Source of the DNA: Xanthobacteraceae bacterium
GTDB taxonomy: Bacteria; Pseudomonadota; Alphaproteobacteria; Rhizobiales; Xanthobacteraceae
NCBI GenBank assembly: GCA_020441545.1
Contig: JAGRLZ010000210.1
Span: 1-38,485 of the forward strand
DNA length: 38,485 nt
Reading direction: 5' to 3'
In this document: piece by piece, positions 24,812 to 32,406 of the stretch
Position numbering within the stretch: position 1 is the stretch's first letter
Layout of the letters: each line of letters opens with the position of its first letter
Program-made: the position numbers and the translations under genes
Notes under the pieces: generated by a model
Seen by the model: only the letters and a program-made list of their open reading frames with translations
What the model was told of the DNA's origin: nothing
Databases searched by the model: none

Positions 24812-25609
24812 CTACGTGCCGCGCCAGACCGGCTTGCGCTTGGTCAGGAAGGCATCCATGCCTTCGCGAAAATCGGCGCTCATATAGGCTTTGAGGATCA
24901 GATCCTCGCCCTCGTCGCGCGACAGCGTCCGGCGGATGCGCAGCACCGCCTCCTTGGTGACCTCCAACGTCAGCGGGGCATGGCTCGCCAGCAGCCGCGC
25001 CAGGTCGTCGGCGCGGGCTTGCAGGGCTTCGACATCCGGCACCACCTCGTTGAGCAGCCCGAGCGACAGGGCTTCCGGCGCCTCGATCAGGCGCGCGGTG
25101 AAGATCAGGTCCTTGGTGCGGGCCGGCCCGAGCAGCGCCGTCAGCCGACTGATATTCGACATCGACAGACAGTTGCCGAGGGTACGGGCGATCGGAAAGC
25201 CGATCCGCGCATTGGCGGCGCCGATCCGCAAGTCGCAGCAGGCCGCGAGCCCCGCCCCTCCGCCGGTGCAGGCTCCGGCAATCGCCGCGATGGTTGGCAC
25301 CCGACAGGACTCCAGCGTTCCGAACACGCGATCGATCCGCGCTTCGTAGTCGAGCGCGTCCTGCGGCGTCTCGAAGGCGCGGAACTGGGCAATGTCGGTG
25401 CCCGACGCGAATGCCTTGTCGCCGGCGCCGGTGAGGATCAGGACCTTGATCGAACGGTCGGCATTGGCGTCCTGGCAGATTTCAGCCAGCCGTTCGTACA
25501 TGGCGAAGGTCATGGCATTGCGCGCCTGCGGACGATTGAACGTGATCCGCGCGATGCCGTCGGTCACGGAGTAAAGCAGGTCGTCGCCTGCGGTTGCCGG
25601 AGCATCCAT
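24812..25609 (-). CDS. crotonase-fold protein (enoyl-CoA hydratase/isomerase family), atypical active site
   Basis: A 265-residue crotonase-superfamily protein. The CoA-binding and oxyanion-hole segments are present: RITFNRPQARNAM, GAGDKAFASGTDI and GACTGGGAGLAACCDLRIGA. The two classical hydratase glutamates are replaced: the Glu144 equivalent is Gly120 and the Glu164 equivalent is Ile140 (IGFPIARTLGN). A simple 2-enoyl-CoA hydration is therefore doubtful, and isomerase, hydrolase or decarboxylase chemistry is possible. Start at ATG 25609 (MDAPATAGDDLLYSVTDGI); the frame is open to 25924, and AGGAGG at 25719-25724 lies in front of that upstream stretch, so an extended N-terminus cannot be ruled out. 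Divergent from the GlcG gene. Confidence 0.85.
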   Translation of the reverse strand: MDAPATAGDDLLYSVTDGIARITFNRPQARNAMTFAMYERLAEICQDANADRSIKVLILTGAGDKAFASGTDIAQFRAFETPQDALDYEARIDRVFGTLESCRVPTIAAIAGACTGGGAGLAACCDLRIGAANARIGFPIARTLGNCLSMSNISRLTALLGPARTKDLIFTARLIEAPEALSLGLLNEVVPDVEALQARADDLARLLASHAPLTLEVTKEAVLRIRRTLSRDEGEDLILKAYMSADFREGMDAFLTKRKPVWRGT

Positions 25610-25753
25610 GGTCCTGTCTTTCCGGTTCGTTCGATCCGCCATTCGCCGGAGCCAACGCCCAATGTGCCGCATTGCATCTTGTCGCCGTTGCCGCCATGAG
25701 TCGACAGCACGCAAGGTTCCTCCTAAACAAGAGACCTTCGAAAGGGAACCACG

Positions 25754-26185
25754 ATGACCGATCTCACGCTCGATCTGGCCCGCAAGATTCTGGATGGCGC
25801 ACTGGCGCAGGGCCTCGATATGAAGCTGAATCCGCTCGCGGTCGCCGTGCTGGATGCACGAGGCTGCCTGAAGGCGTTCGCGGCGCAGGACGGCACCAGC
25901 CTCAAGCGCGGCGAGATCGCCCATGGCAAAGCCTATGGCGCGCTGTCGCTGGGCATGGGATCGCGGACGATCTTCAAGCGCGCCCAGGAACAGGCTTATT
26001 TCGTCGGGGCGGTGAATGCGCTGGTCCAGGGCGCGCTGGTGCCGGTGCCCGGCGGCGTGCTGATCCGGGGAGAAGACGAGATACTGCTCGGCGCGATCGG
26101 AATCAGCGGCGATACGTCGGACAACGACGAAGCCTGCGCCATCGCCGCCATCGCCGCGGTGAACCTGAAGGCCGACCCCGGTTAG
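25754..26185 (+). CDS. GlcG/HbpS family (DUF336) protein
   Basis: 143 residues of the GlcG/HbpS-like fold. It starts MTDLTLDLARKILDGALAQG and has the family core PLAVAVLDARGCLKAFAAQD, then RGEIAHGKAYGALSLGMGSR and a C-terminal GAIGISGDTSDNDEACA. Some relatives bind heme or cobalamin or help glycolate use; most are unassigned and occur beside catabolic operons, as here. No signal peptide, so it should be cytoplasmic. AAAGGG precedes the ATG. It is transcribed away from the crotonase gene across a 144-base divergent region and converges on the acyl-CoA synthetase. Confidence 0.87.
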   Translation: MTDLTLDLARKILDGALAQGLDMKLNPLAVAVLDARGCLKAFAAQDGTSLKRGEIAHGKAYGALSLGMGSRTIFKRAQEQAYFVGAVNALVQGALVPVPGGVLIRGEDEILLGAIGISGDTSDNDEACAIAAIAAVNLKADPG

Positions 26186-26230
26186 GTGTTTCGCCCGGCC
26201 ATCCCCTGAATCGCCAACGCTTTCATCGCG

Positions 26231-27775
26231 TCAGCCGACATTGCGCGTCCGGCCCTTCCAGAACGGATCGCGCACCGCGCGCCGCAACAGCTTGCCGACC
26301 GGGCTTTTCGGCACCTCGTCGATAAAGTGAACCGATTTCGGCACCTTGTAGCCGGCCAGCCGCTCGCGCGCGAACGCCATCAGCGCGGCATCGTCGGCCG
26401 CCTCGCCCGCGCGCAGCGCCACGAAGGCGGCAACCGCCTCGCCCCACTTGTCGTCGGGAATGCCGACCACCACCACCTCGCGCACCGCCGGGTGGGCAGC
26501 CATCACGTCCTCAACCTCACGCGGATAAACGTTGTAGCCGCCGGTGACGATCATGTCGGAGGTGCGGTCGACCAGATAGAGATAGCCGTCGTCGTCGAAG
26601 CGGCCGACGTCGCGGGTGCGGATCCAGCCGCCCGGCAGCGACATCTGCGCATTGAGTTCGTCGGCATTGTAGTAGCCGCGCATCATGAACGGCGACCGCA
26701 ACGCGATCTCCCCGGCCTCGCCGGCGGGCACGTCGTTGCCGTCCTCGTCCACCAGCCGGATTTCGCAATCGATGCTGGGCCGTCCGCACGCCGCGAGACG
26801 ACGTTCGGCATCGGGCCCGACATGATCCTCCTTGGTGAGGTGGGTGATGAAGACCGGGGCCTCGGTCTGGCCGTAATATTGCAGGAAGCGCGGCCCCCAC
26901 AGTTTCAACGCGCGATCGATGGTCGGGCGCGGCATCGGCGAGGCGCCATAGATGATCGAGCGCACCGAACTGAGATCGACCTCCGCGATACCGGGATGAT
27001 CCAGCAGCATCCCCAGCATGGTCGGCACCATGTTGAGCGCGGTCGGCCTCCAGCGCTCGATGGCATCGACATAGGAGGCCGGCGTGAACCCCGGCAGCAC
27101 CACCGCGGTGCCGCCGCGAATCCAGTACGGCAGCACGAAGCAACCGCTGGCATGGATCATCGAAGCGGCATGCAGCATCACGTCGTCCTCGCGCACGTCG
27201 TGATTGGCGAGAATGTTCAGCGTCATGCCGGCCCAGCTCGCCTGGGTGTGCTCCACCGCCTTGAGCGTGCCCGTGGTGCCTGAGGTGAAAATGGTGACGA
27301 TGATATCGTCGGCTTCCGGCCTGCGGTCCGGCGGCGTCTCGGGCAGCGCCCCGGCGAGCGCCAGAAGATCGTTCGGGTTGGCGGCATCGCCGATGCTGAT
27401 GGTCCGCAGGCCCGGCATCGCCTGCGCAAGCTCGCGGGCGCGGTCGGCGAGGTCCAGGCCGTGGAGCAGGATGGTGACGCCCGCGCCTTCCAGCATCTGC
27501 TGCTGTTCGGCGGCCGAGAGCCGCGAATTGAGCGGCACCCGCGACAGCCGCGCCTTGGCGAAGCCGAAATCCACCGGAAGGGTATAGACCGAATTGTTCA
27601 ACAGCAGCCCGACGCGGCTGCCGACGGCGAGCCCGAGCGGGCCGATGAAGACGCCGGCGATCCGGTTGGACAGCCGGTCGACCTCGGTGAAGGTCAGCCT
27701 GTCGTCGCCATAGATGACAGCGGTTTTCGGCCCGTGATACAGCGCGCCGCGCCGGACCAGTTCCGTCATCAGCAT
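26231..27775 (-). CDS. AMP-forming acyl-CoA synthetase (ANL superfamily) 1
   Basis: A 514-residue adenylating enzyme that makes an acyl-CoA from acid, ATP and CoA. The P-loop is FTSGTTGTLKAVEHT. The acyl/adenylate segment is YYGQTEAPVF, the hinge region TRDVGRFDDDGYLYLVDRTS followed by DMIVTGGYNVYPREVE, and the catalytic Lys is in PKSPVGKLLRR. Length is normal. GGAGG 6 bases upstream supports ATG 27775 over ATG 27769. It lies 76 bases after the hydratase gene on the same strand and is the last gene of the long minus-strand catabolic run. The acid is not predictable from sequence alone. Confidence 0.92.
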   Translation of the reverse strand: MLMTELVRRGALYHGPKTAVIYGDDRLTFTEVDRLSNRIAGVFIGPLGLAVGSRVGLLLNNSVYTLPVDFGFAKARLSRVPLNSRLSAAEQQQMLEGAGVTILLHGLDLADRARELAQAMPGLRTISIGDAANPNDLLALAGALPETPPDRRPEADDIIVTIFTSGTTGTLKAVEHTQASWAGMTLNILANHDVREDDVMLHAASMIHASGCFVLPYWIRGGTAVVLPGFTPASYVDAIERWRPTALNMVPTMLGMLLDHPGIAEVDLSSVRSIIYGASPMPRPTIDRALKLWGPRFLQYYGQTEAPVFITHLTKEDHVGPDAERRLAACGRPSIDCEIRLVDEDGNDVPAGEAGEIALRSPFMMRGYYNADELNAQMSLPGGWIRTRDVGRFDDDGYLYLVDRTSDMIVTGGYNVYPREVEDVMAAHPAVREVVVVGIPDDKWGEAVAAFVALRAGEAADDAALMAFARERLAGYKVPKSVHFIDEVPKSPVGKLLRRAVRDPFWKGRTRNVG

Positions 27776-27851
27776 GATAACCCTCCCTTGCGCGTCCCGG
27801 TTCGTATCTCCGGCTGTCGTTGTCTACCTGAATGCCGGTGCCGCTGAAGCC

Positions 27852-28634
27852 TCAGCGTCCCGGCCAGGACGGCTTGCGTTTCTCCGCGAAGGCTTTCAGC
27901 CCTTCCTTGGCATCCTCGGTCATGGCCAACAGCGCGATCTGGCTTTCGGTATAGGCGATCGCCTCGTCGAACGACATCGAAGCGATGGCGCGCATCGCAT
28001 ACTTGCCGCGCCGGATCGCGGTCGGCGACTTGTCGGTGAGGCGCCCGACCAGCCAGTCGACCTTGGCATCGAGCTCCGCCGCCGGCGCGACGTGATTGAT
28101 GAGGCCGGCGGCGAGCGCGGCCTGGGCGTCGAACGGCTCGCCGGTGAGCGCCCATTCGTTGACCAGGCGGCGCGGCGCGATGGATTGCAGCAGGCTCAGC
28201 ACCTGCATCGGGAACACGCCGACCTTCACCTCCGGCAGGCCGAACCTGACGTGATCGGCCGCGACCGCCATGTCGGTCATGCACAACAGGCCCATGCCGC
28301 CGGCCATGCAGGCGCCGTTGACGCGCGCGATCGACGGCTTGGTGGCGTTCTGCGCCAGCCGCAGCAGGTCGGCATAGTCGACATTGGGGCGCGAGAAGTC
28401 GAACGCGAAGGCGGCGCCGGTGTGCTGGAGGTCGGCGCCGGCGCAGAACGCCTTGTCGCCGGTGCCCGTCAACACGATGACGCGGATGTCGGGATCGTCA
28501 TGGGCGTCGCGGTAGCCGCGCGCGATGCCGGCGACCACCTCGCCATTGATGGCGTTGCGCTTGTCCGGCCGGTTGATCGTGATCCAGAGCGCCTGCCCGC
28601 GCTTCTCCTGCAATACGCTTGCCTTGTCCGCCAT
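27852..28634 (-). CDS. enoyl-CoA hydratase family protein in acyl-CoA carboxylase operon
   Basis: A 260-residue crotonase-family protein: WITINRPDKRNAINGEVV, GTGDKAFCAGADL and GACMAGGMGLLCMTDMAVAA. The Glu164 equivalent is kept (Glu135 in FGLPEVKVGVFP), while the Glu144 equivalent is Gly115. Hydratases acting on 3-methylglutaconyl- or isohexenylglutaconyl-CoA sit in the same gene context as here, directly after a biotin-dependent carboxylase. That role is the best guess, by context. It starts 13 bases after the carboxylase alpha stop, so the two are co-transcribed. Confidence 0.88.
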   Translation of the reverse strand: MADKASVLQEKRGQALWITINRPDKRNAINGEVVAGIARGYRDAHDDPDIRVIVLTGTGDKAFCAGADLQHTGAAFAFDFSRPNVDYADLLRLAQNATKPSIARVNGACMAGGMGLLCMTDMAVAADHVRFGLPEVKVGVFPMQVLSLLQSIAPRRLVNEWALTGEPFDAQAALAAGLINHVAPAAELDAKVDWLVGRLTDKSPTAIRRGKYAMRAIASMSFDEAIAYTESQIALLAMTEDAKEGLKAFAEKRKPSWPGR

Positions 28635-28647
28635 CGTTGCTTCTGTC

Positions 28648-30651
28648 CTATTCTGCTGCTGCGGGTTTCGCGTCGGGCTCGATCGCGGCGACGATCCGGC
28701 CGGTGGTGACCTGCTCGCCCTCCGCGACGCCCAGTTCGGCGATGATGCCCGAAACCGGCGCGGCATGCACGTGCTCCATTTTCATGGCCTCGAGCGTCAC
28801 CACCGGCTGGCCGGCCTCGACCCGGTCGCCGGGCTTGACCAGCACCGCCACCACGCGGCCGTTCATCGCCGCGCGGATCTTGCCGTCGCCACCGTCGGCG
28901 GCGGCGCGTTCGGGCGCGGCACGGGTCAGGTCATGCACCGCGACCACCGCGCCCGCGCGCAGGATGAACAGGCGATCGTCGCGGCGGTGATAGCGGACGG
29001 TCTCGGTCAGGCCATCGACCCGGATGCGGATGACATGGGCATCGAGCGCATCGATCCCGATCCGCTGCGAATTGCCGTTGCCGCCGGCGGCATAGTCGCC
29101 GTCGCGCAGCCGCGCGATCTCGACCTCGCTTGTCGCACCGTCGATCGCAAAGCGCATCGCCACCGGGAACGTCGCGGCGAGCGAGCGGCCCGCGCGCCAC
29201 GGCGGGGCGAAGGGATCGCTGACATAGAGCAGCAGCGCCGCCAGCACCTCGTCGGACAGTCCCGCCGGCGCCGGTCGCGCCAGCAGTTCATCGGCGTGCT
29301 GCGCGATGAATGCCGTGGTGGCATCGCCTTTCGCGAACACCTCGTGCCGCAGGCAGGCACCGAGGAATTCCTGATTGGTGGTGACGCCGAACGCCACCGT
29401 CCGCTCCAGGCCATGAACGAGCCGCCGCCGCGCTTCGTCGCGGGTCTCGCCATCGGCGATCACCTTGGCGATCATCGAATCGTAGAACGGCGGGATCTCG
29501 ATGCCGGACTCCAGCGCGTGCTCGACCCGGAGGTGATCGGCAGGCCGCCATTCCACCATGCAGCCGGACTGCGGCATGAAACCGCGCCGGGCGTCTTCCG
29601 AGCACAGCCGCACCTCGATGGCATGGCCGGAAAAACGGACATCGTGCTGCGCCAGCGCGAGCGGCTCGCCGGCCGCGATGCGCAGTTGCAGTTCGACCAG
29701 ATCGAGGCCGGTGATCGCTTCCGTCACCGGGTGCTCGACCTGCAGGCGGGTATTCATCTCCATGAAGTAGAACTCGCCGGCGGGATCGAGCAGGAATTCG
29801 AGGGTGCCGGCGCCCTCGTAGCCGATCGCCTTCGCCGCCTTCACCGCGATCTCGCCCATGCGCGCGCGCAGGTCCGGCGTCACCGCGGGCGACGGCGCCT
29901 CCTCGATCACCTTCTGGTGGCGGCGCTGCACCGAGCAATCGCGCTCGCCAAGATGGATGGCGTTGCCATGGCGATCGCCGAACACCTGGATTTCGATATG
30001 GCGCGGGTCGACGATGGCGCGCTCGAGAATCACGGTCGGGTCGCCGAAGGCGCTTTGCGCCTCGGAGCGTGCGCTGCGCAGATGATCGGGGAACGAGGCC
30101 GCGTCAGCGACCAGCCGCATGCCGCGGCCGCCGCCGCCGGCGACCGCCTTGATCATCACCGGAAAGCCGATCCGCGCCGCTTCCGCCGCCATGGTGGCGT
30201 CGGACTGGTCCTCACCCTGATAGCCCGGCACGCAGGGCACGCCGGCCTTCATCATGATCGCCTTGGCGCCGGCCTTGTTGCCCATCGCCGCGATCGCCTC
30301 GGCCGACGGACCGATGAAGACGAGTCCCGCCTCGCGGCACGCCGCGGCGAAGTCCTCGTTCTCGGCCAGGAAGCCGTAACCGGGATGCACCGCATCGGCG
30401 CCGGTCGCCCTGGCCGCCGCGATGATGGCATCGATGCGCAGGTACGATTGCGCCGGCAATGGCTCGCCGATCCGCACCGCCTGGTCGGCGGCGCGGACAT
30501 GCGGCGCATCCGCGTCGGCGTCGGAATAGACCGCGACGGTCGCGAAGCCGAGGCGGCGCGCGGTGCGCATGACGCGGAGCGCGATCTCGCCGCGATTGGC
30601 GACCAGTATCTTGTGGAACGGCGTGGCCTTCACGGCAGATGTCCCGCTCAT
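28648..30651 (-). CDS. acyl-CoA carboxylase alpha subunit (biotin carboxylase plus biotin carrier)
   Basis: A 667-residue protein with biotin carboxylase and biotin carboxyl carrier domains, the architecture of methylcrotonyl-, geranyl- and propionyl-CoA carboxylase alpha chains. It has FHKILVANRGEIALRVMRTA, the ATP-grasp loop AVAGGGGRGMRLV, ERDCSVQRRHQKVIEEAPSP and EMNTRLQVEHPVTEAITGLD. The C-terminal biotin site is EAMKMEHVHA about 35 residues from the end. It carboxylates biotin with ATP and bicarbonate and passes CO2 to the beta subunit. The ATG overlaps the beta-subunit stop (ATGA), indicating translational coupling and equal dosage. Confidence 0.94.
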   Translation of the reverse strand: MSGTSAVKATPFHKILVANRGEIALRVMRTARRLGFATVAVYSDADADAPHVRAADQAVRIGEPLPAQSYLRIDAIIAAARATGADAVHPGYGFLAENEDFAAACREAGLVFIGPSAEAIAAMGNKAGAKAIMMKAGVPCVPGYQGEDQSDATMAAEAARIGFPVMIKAVAGGGGRGMRLVADAASFPDHLRSARSEAQSAFGDPTVILERAIVDPRHIEIQVFGDRHGNAIHLGERDCSVQRRHQKVIEEAPSPAVTPDLRARMGEIAVKAAKAIGYEGAGTLEFLLDPAGEFYFMEMNTRLQVEHPVTEAITGLDLVELQLRIAAGEPLALAQHDVRFSGHAIEVRLCSEDARRGFMPQSGCMVEWRPADHLRVEHALESGIEIPPFYDSMIAKVIADGETRDEARRRLVHGLERTVAFGVTTNQEFLGACLRHEVFAKGDATTAFIAQHADELLARPAPAGLSDEVLAALLLYVSDPFAPPWRAGRSLAATFPVAMRFAIDGATSEVEIARLRDGDYAAGGNGNSQRIGIDALDAHVIRIRVDGLTETVRYHRRDDRLFILRAGAVVAVHDLTRAAPERAAADGGDGKIRAAMNGRVVAVLVKPGDRVEAGQPVVTLEAMKMEHVHAAPVSGIIAELGVAEGEQVTTGRIVAAIEPDAKPAAAE

Positions 30652-32267
30652 GGCCGCGCCACCGAGAACTGCATCCGCTGCGGGCCGCGCTCATCGCCCT
30701 CGCGGCAGATCGCCATCACCTCGGCGAGCACCGCGCGGGTGTCGCGCGGGTCGATCACGCCGTCGTCCAGGACGCGCGCGCTGGTGGAGAACACATCCAT
30801 CTGTCCGTCGAACACGGCCGTGATCTTGGCTTTCATCGCATCCAGTTTCTCGCGCTCGACCGGCTGGCCCTTGCGGGCGGCGGCCGCCTCGGTGACGATC
30901 GCCATGGTTTCGGCCGCCTGCTCGCCGCCCATCACCGCGGTCTTGGCGTTCGGCCAGGAGAAGCAGAAGCGCGGATGGAAGCCGCGCCCGCACATGCCGT
31001 AATTGCCGGCCCCGAACGAGGCGCCGCAATAGATGGTGATCTGCGGCACGGTGGCGCTGGTCACCGCCTGGATCATCTTGGAGCCGTGCTTGATCATGCC
31101 GGCCTCTTCATAAGCCTTGCCGACCATGTAGCCGGTGGTGTTGTTGAGATAGAGCAGCGGCGTGCGCGACTGGCAGCAGGCCTGGATGAAGTGCGTCGCC
31201 TTGTTGGCGCCGTCCGGATCGAGCGGGCCGTTGTTGGTGATGATGCCGATGGCATGGCCTTCGATCCGCGCCTGCCCGCACACGGTCGCGGGGCCGTAGC
31301 CGGGCGCGAATTCGACGAAATCGGAATCGTCGATGATGCGGGCGATGACCTGCTTCATGTCGACCGGGCGCTTGTGATCCATCGGCATGATACCGAGCAG
31401 TTCCTCGGCGTCGTAGCGCGGCGGCAGCACATCGGCGCGGGGCTGTTGCCGTGGCCGGTCCCAGTCGAATCCGGCGACGATATCGCGCGCGATCCGCAAT
31501 GCATCGCGGTCGTCCTCGGCGAGATAATCACCGAGCCCGGAGACCGACGTGTGCATCTCGGCGCCACCCAGCTCTTCCTCGGTCGCGATCTCGCCGGTCG
31601 CGGCCTTGAGCAGCGGGGGCCCTGCGAGAAAGGCGCGGGTGCGGCCGCGCACCATAACGATATAGTCCGACAGGCCGGTCTGATAGGCGCCTCCGGCCGT
31701 GGACGAACCATGGGTCACCGTCACCACCGGCAGGCCCGCCGCCGACATCCGCGCCAGGTTGCGGAAGGTGTTGCCGCCGCGGATGAAATCCTCCACCCGA
31801 TAGCGCAGCAGATTGGCGCCCGCGCTTTCCACCAGCTGCACGTAAGGCAGCCGGTTCTCCAGCGCCAGTTCCTGCACCCGCAGCACCTTGTCGAGGCCAT
31901 ACGCCTGCAAGGCGCCGGCATCGATGCCGGAATCGTTGGCGCTGACCATGCAGCGCACGCCGGAGACGAAGCCGATACCGGCGATGACGCCGGCGCCGGG
32001 CACGCTCTTGTCCGGGTCCGGCACGTCGAACATGTAGCCGGCCAGCGTCGAGAGCTCGAGAAACGGCGACCCCGGGTCGAGCACCAGCGCCACGCGCTCG
32101 CGCGGCAGCAACTGCCGCCGCTTGTGGAAGCGATCCTTGGCGCGGGCCGAGGCGGCGCGGGCGCGCTCCTCCAGCATCCGCATCCGCTCGATCAGCGCCA
32201 GCATCCCGGCGCGGTTGGTCTTGTAGGCGTCGCTGCCGGACGCGACGGACGATTCAATGATTGCCAT
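30648..32267 (-). CDS. acyl-CoA carboxylase beta subunit (carboxyltransferase)
   Basis: A 539-residue carboxyltransferase of the methylcrotonyl/geranyl/propionyl-CoA carboxylase type. It has RMRMLEERARAASARAKDRF, PRERVALVLDPGSPFLEL, the acyl-CoA site segment HGSSTAGGAYQTGLSDYIVM, and SFGAGNYGMCGRGFHPRFCF followed by SWPNAKTAVMGGEQAAE, typical of 3-methylcrotonyl/geranyl-CoA enzymes. Length matches that branch better than propionyl-CoA carboxylase. Which acyl-CoA it uses is not decidable here. AAGGA 5 bases upstream supports ATG 32267. First gene of the beta-alpha-hydratase-synthetase run; a palindromic repeat lies between it and the upstream synthetase. Confidence 0.93.
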   Translation of the reverse strand: MAIIESSVASGSDAYKTNRAGMLALIERMRMLEERARAASARAKDRFHKRRQLLPRERVALVLDPGSPFLELSTLAGYMFDVPDPDKSVPGAGVIAGIGFVSGVRCMVSANDSGIDAGALQAYGLDKVLRVQELALENRLPYVQLVESAGANLLRYRVEDFIRGGNTFRNLARMSAAGLPVVTVTHGSSTAGGAYQTGLSDYIVMVRGRTRAFLAGPPLLKAATGEIATEEELGGAEMHTSVSGLGDYLAEDDRDALRIARDIVAGFDWDRPRQQPRADVLPPRYDAEELLGIMPMDHKRPVDMKQVIARIIDDSDFVEFAPGYGPATVCGQARIEGHAIGIITNNGPLDPDGANKATHFIQACCQSRTPLLYLNNTTGYMVGKAYEEAGMIKHGSKMIQAVTSATVPQITIYCGASFGAGNYGMCGRGFHPRFCFSWPNAKTAVMGGEQAAETMAIVTEAAAARKGQPVEREKLDAMKAKITAVFDGQMDVFSTSARVLDDGVIDPRDTRAVLAEVMAICREGDERGPQRMQFSVARP

Positions 32268-32277
32268 AATTATCCTT

Positions 32278-32386
32278 TGTCATTCCGGGGTGCGCCCGCT
32301 TCAGGCGCAGACCCGGAATCCATACTTGCCGTGTGGTGACAGATTCCGGGTTCGCTCGCGCAGGGCTCGCGTCCCGGAATGACGAC
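32278..32386. repeat. palindromic intergenic repeat, family 2 copy 2
   Basis: 109 bases with inverted ends TCATTCCGGGG and CCCGGAATGACGA. Inside are a hairpin TGCGCC/GGCGCA on the left and the inverted pair ACCCGGAATC/GATTCCGGGT around the centre. The same design occurs at 11670-11775. It fills most of the 139 bases between the acyl-CoA synthetase and the carboxylase beta gene. Confidence 0.8.
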
Positions 32387-32406
32387 AGGCGACAGTCACC
32401 CTTGAA

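Noticed and set aside
28525-31002. 825-residue plus-strand frame opposite the carboxylase genes
   Set aside because: Antisense shadow with no recognisable motifs; the minus strand has complete carboxylase domains.
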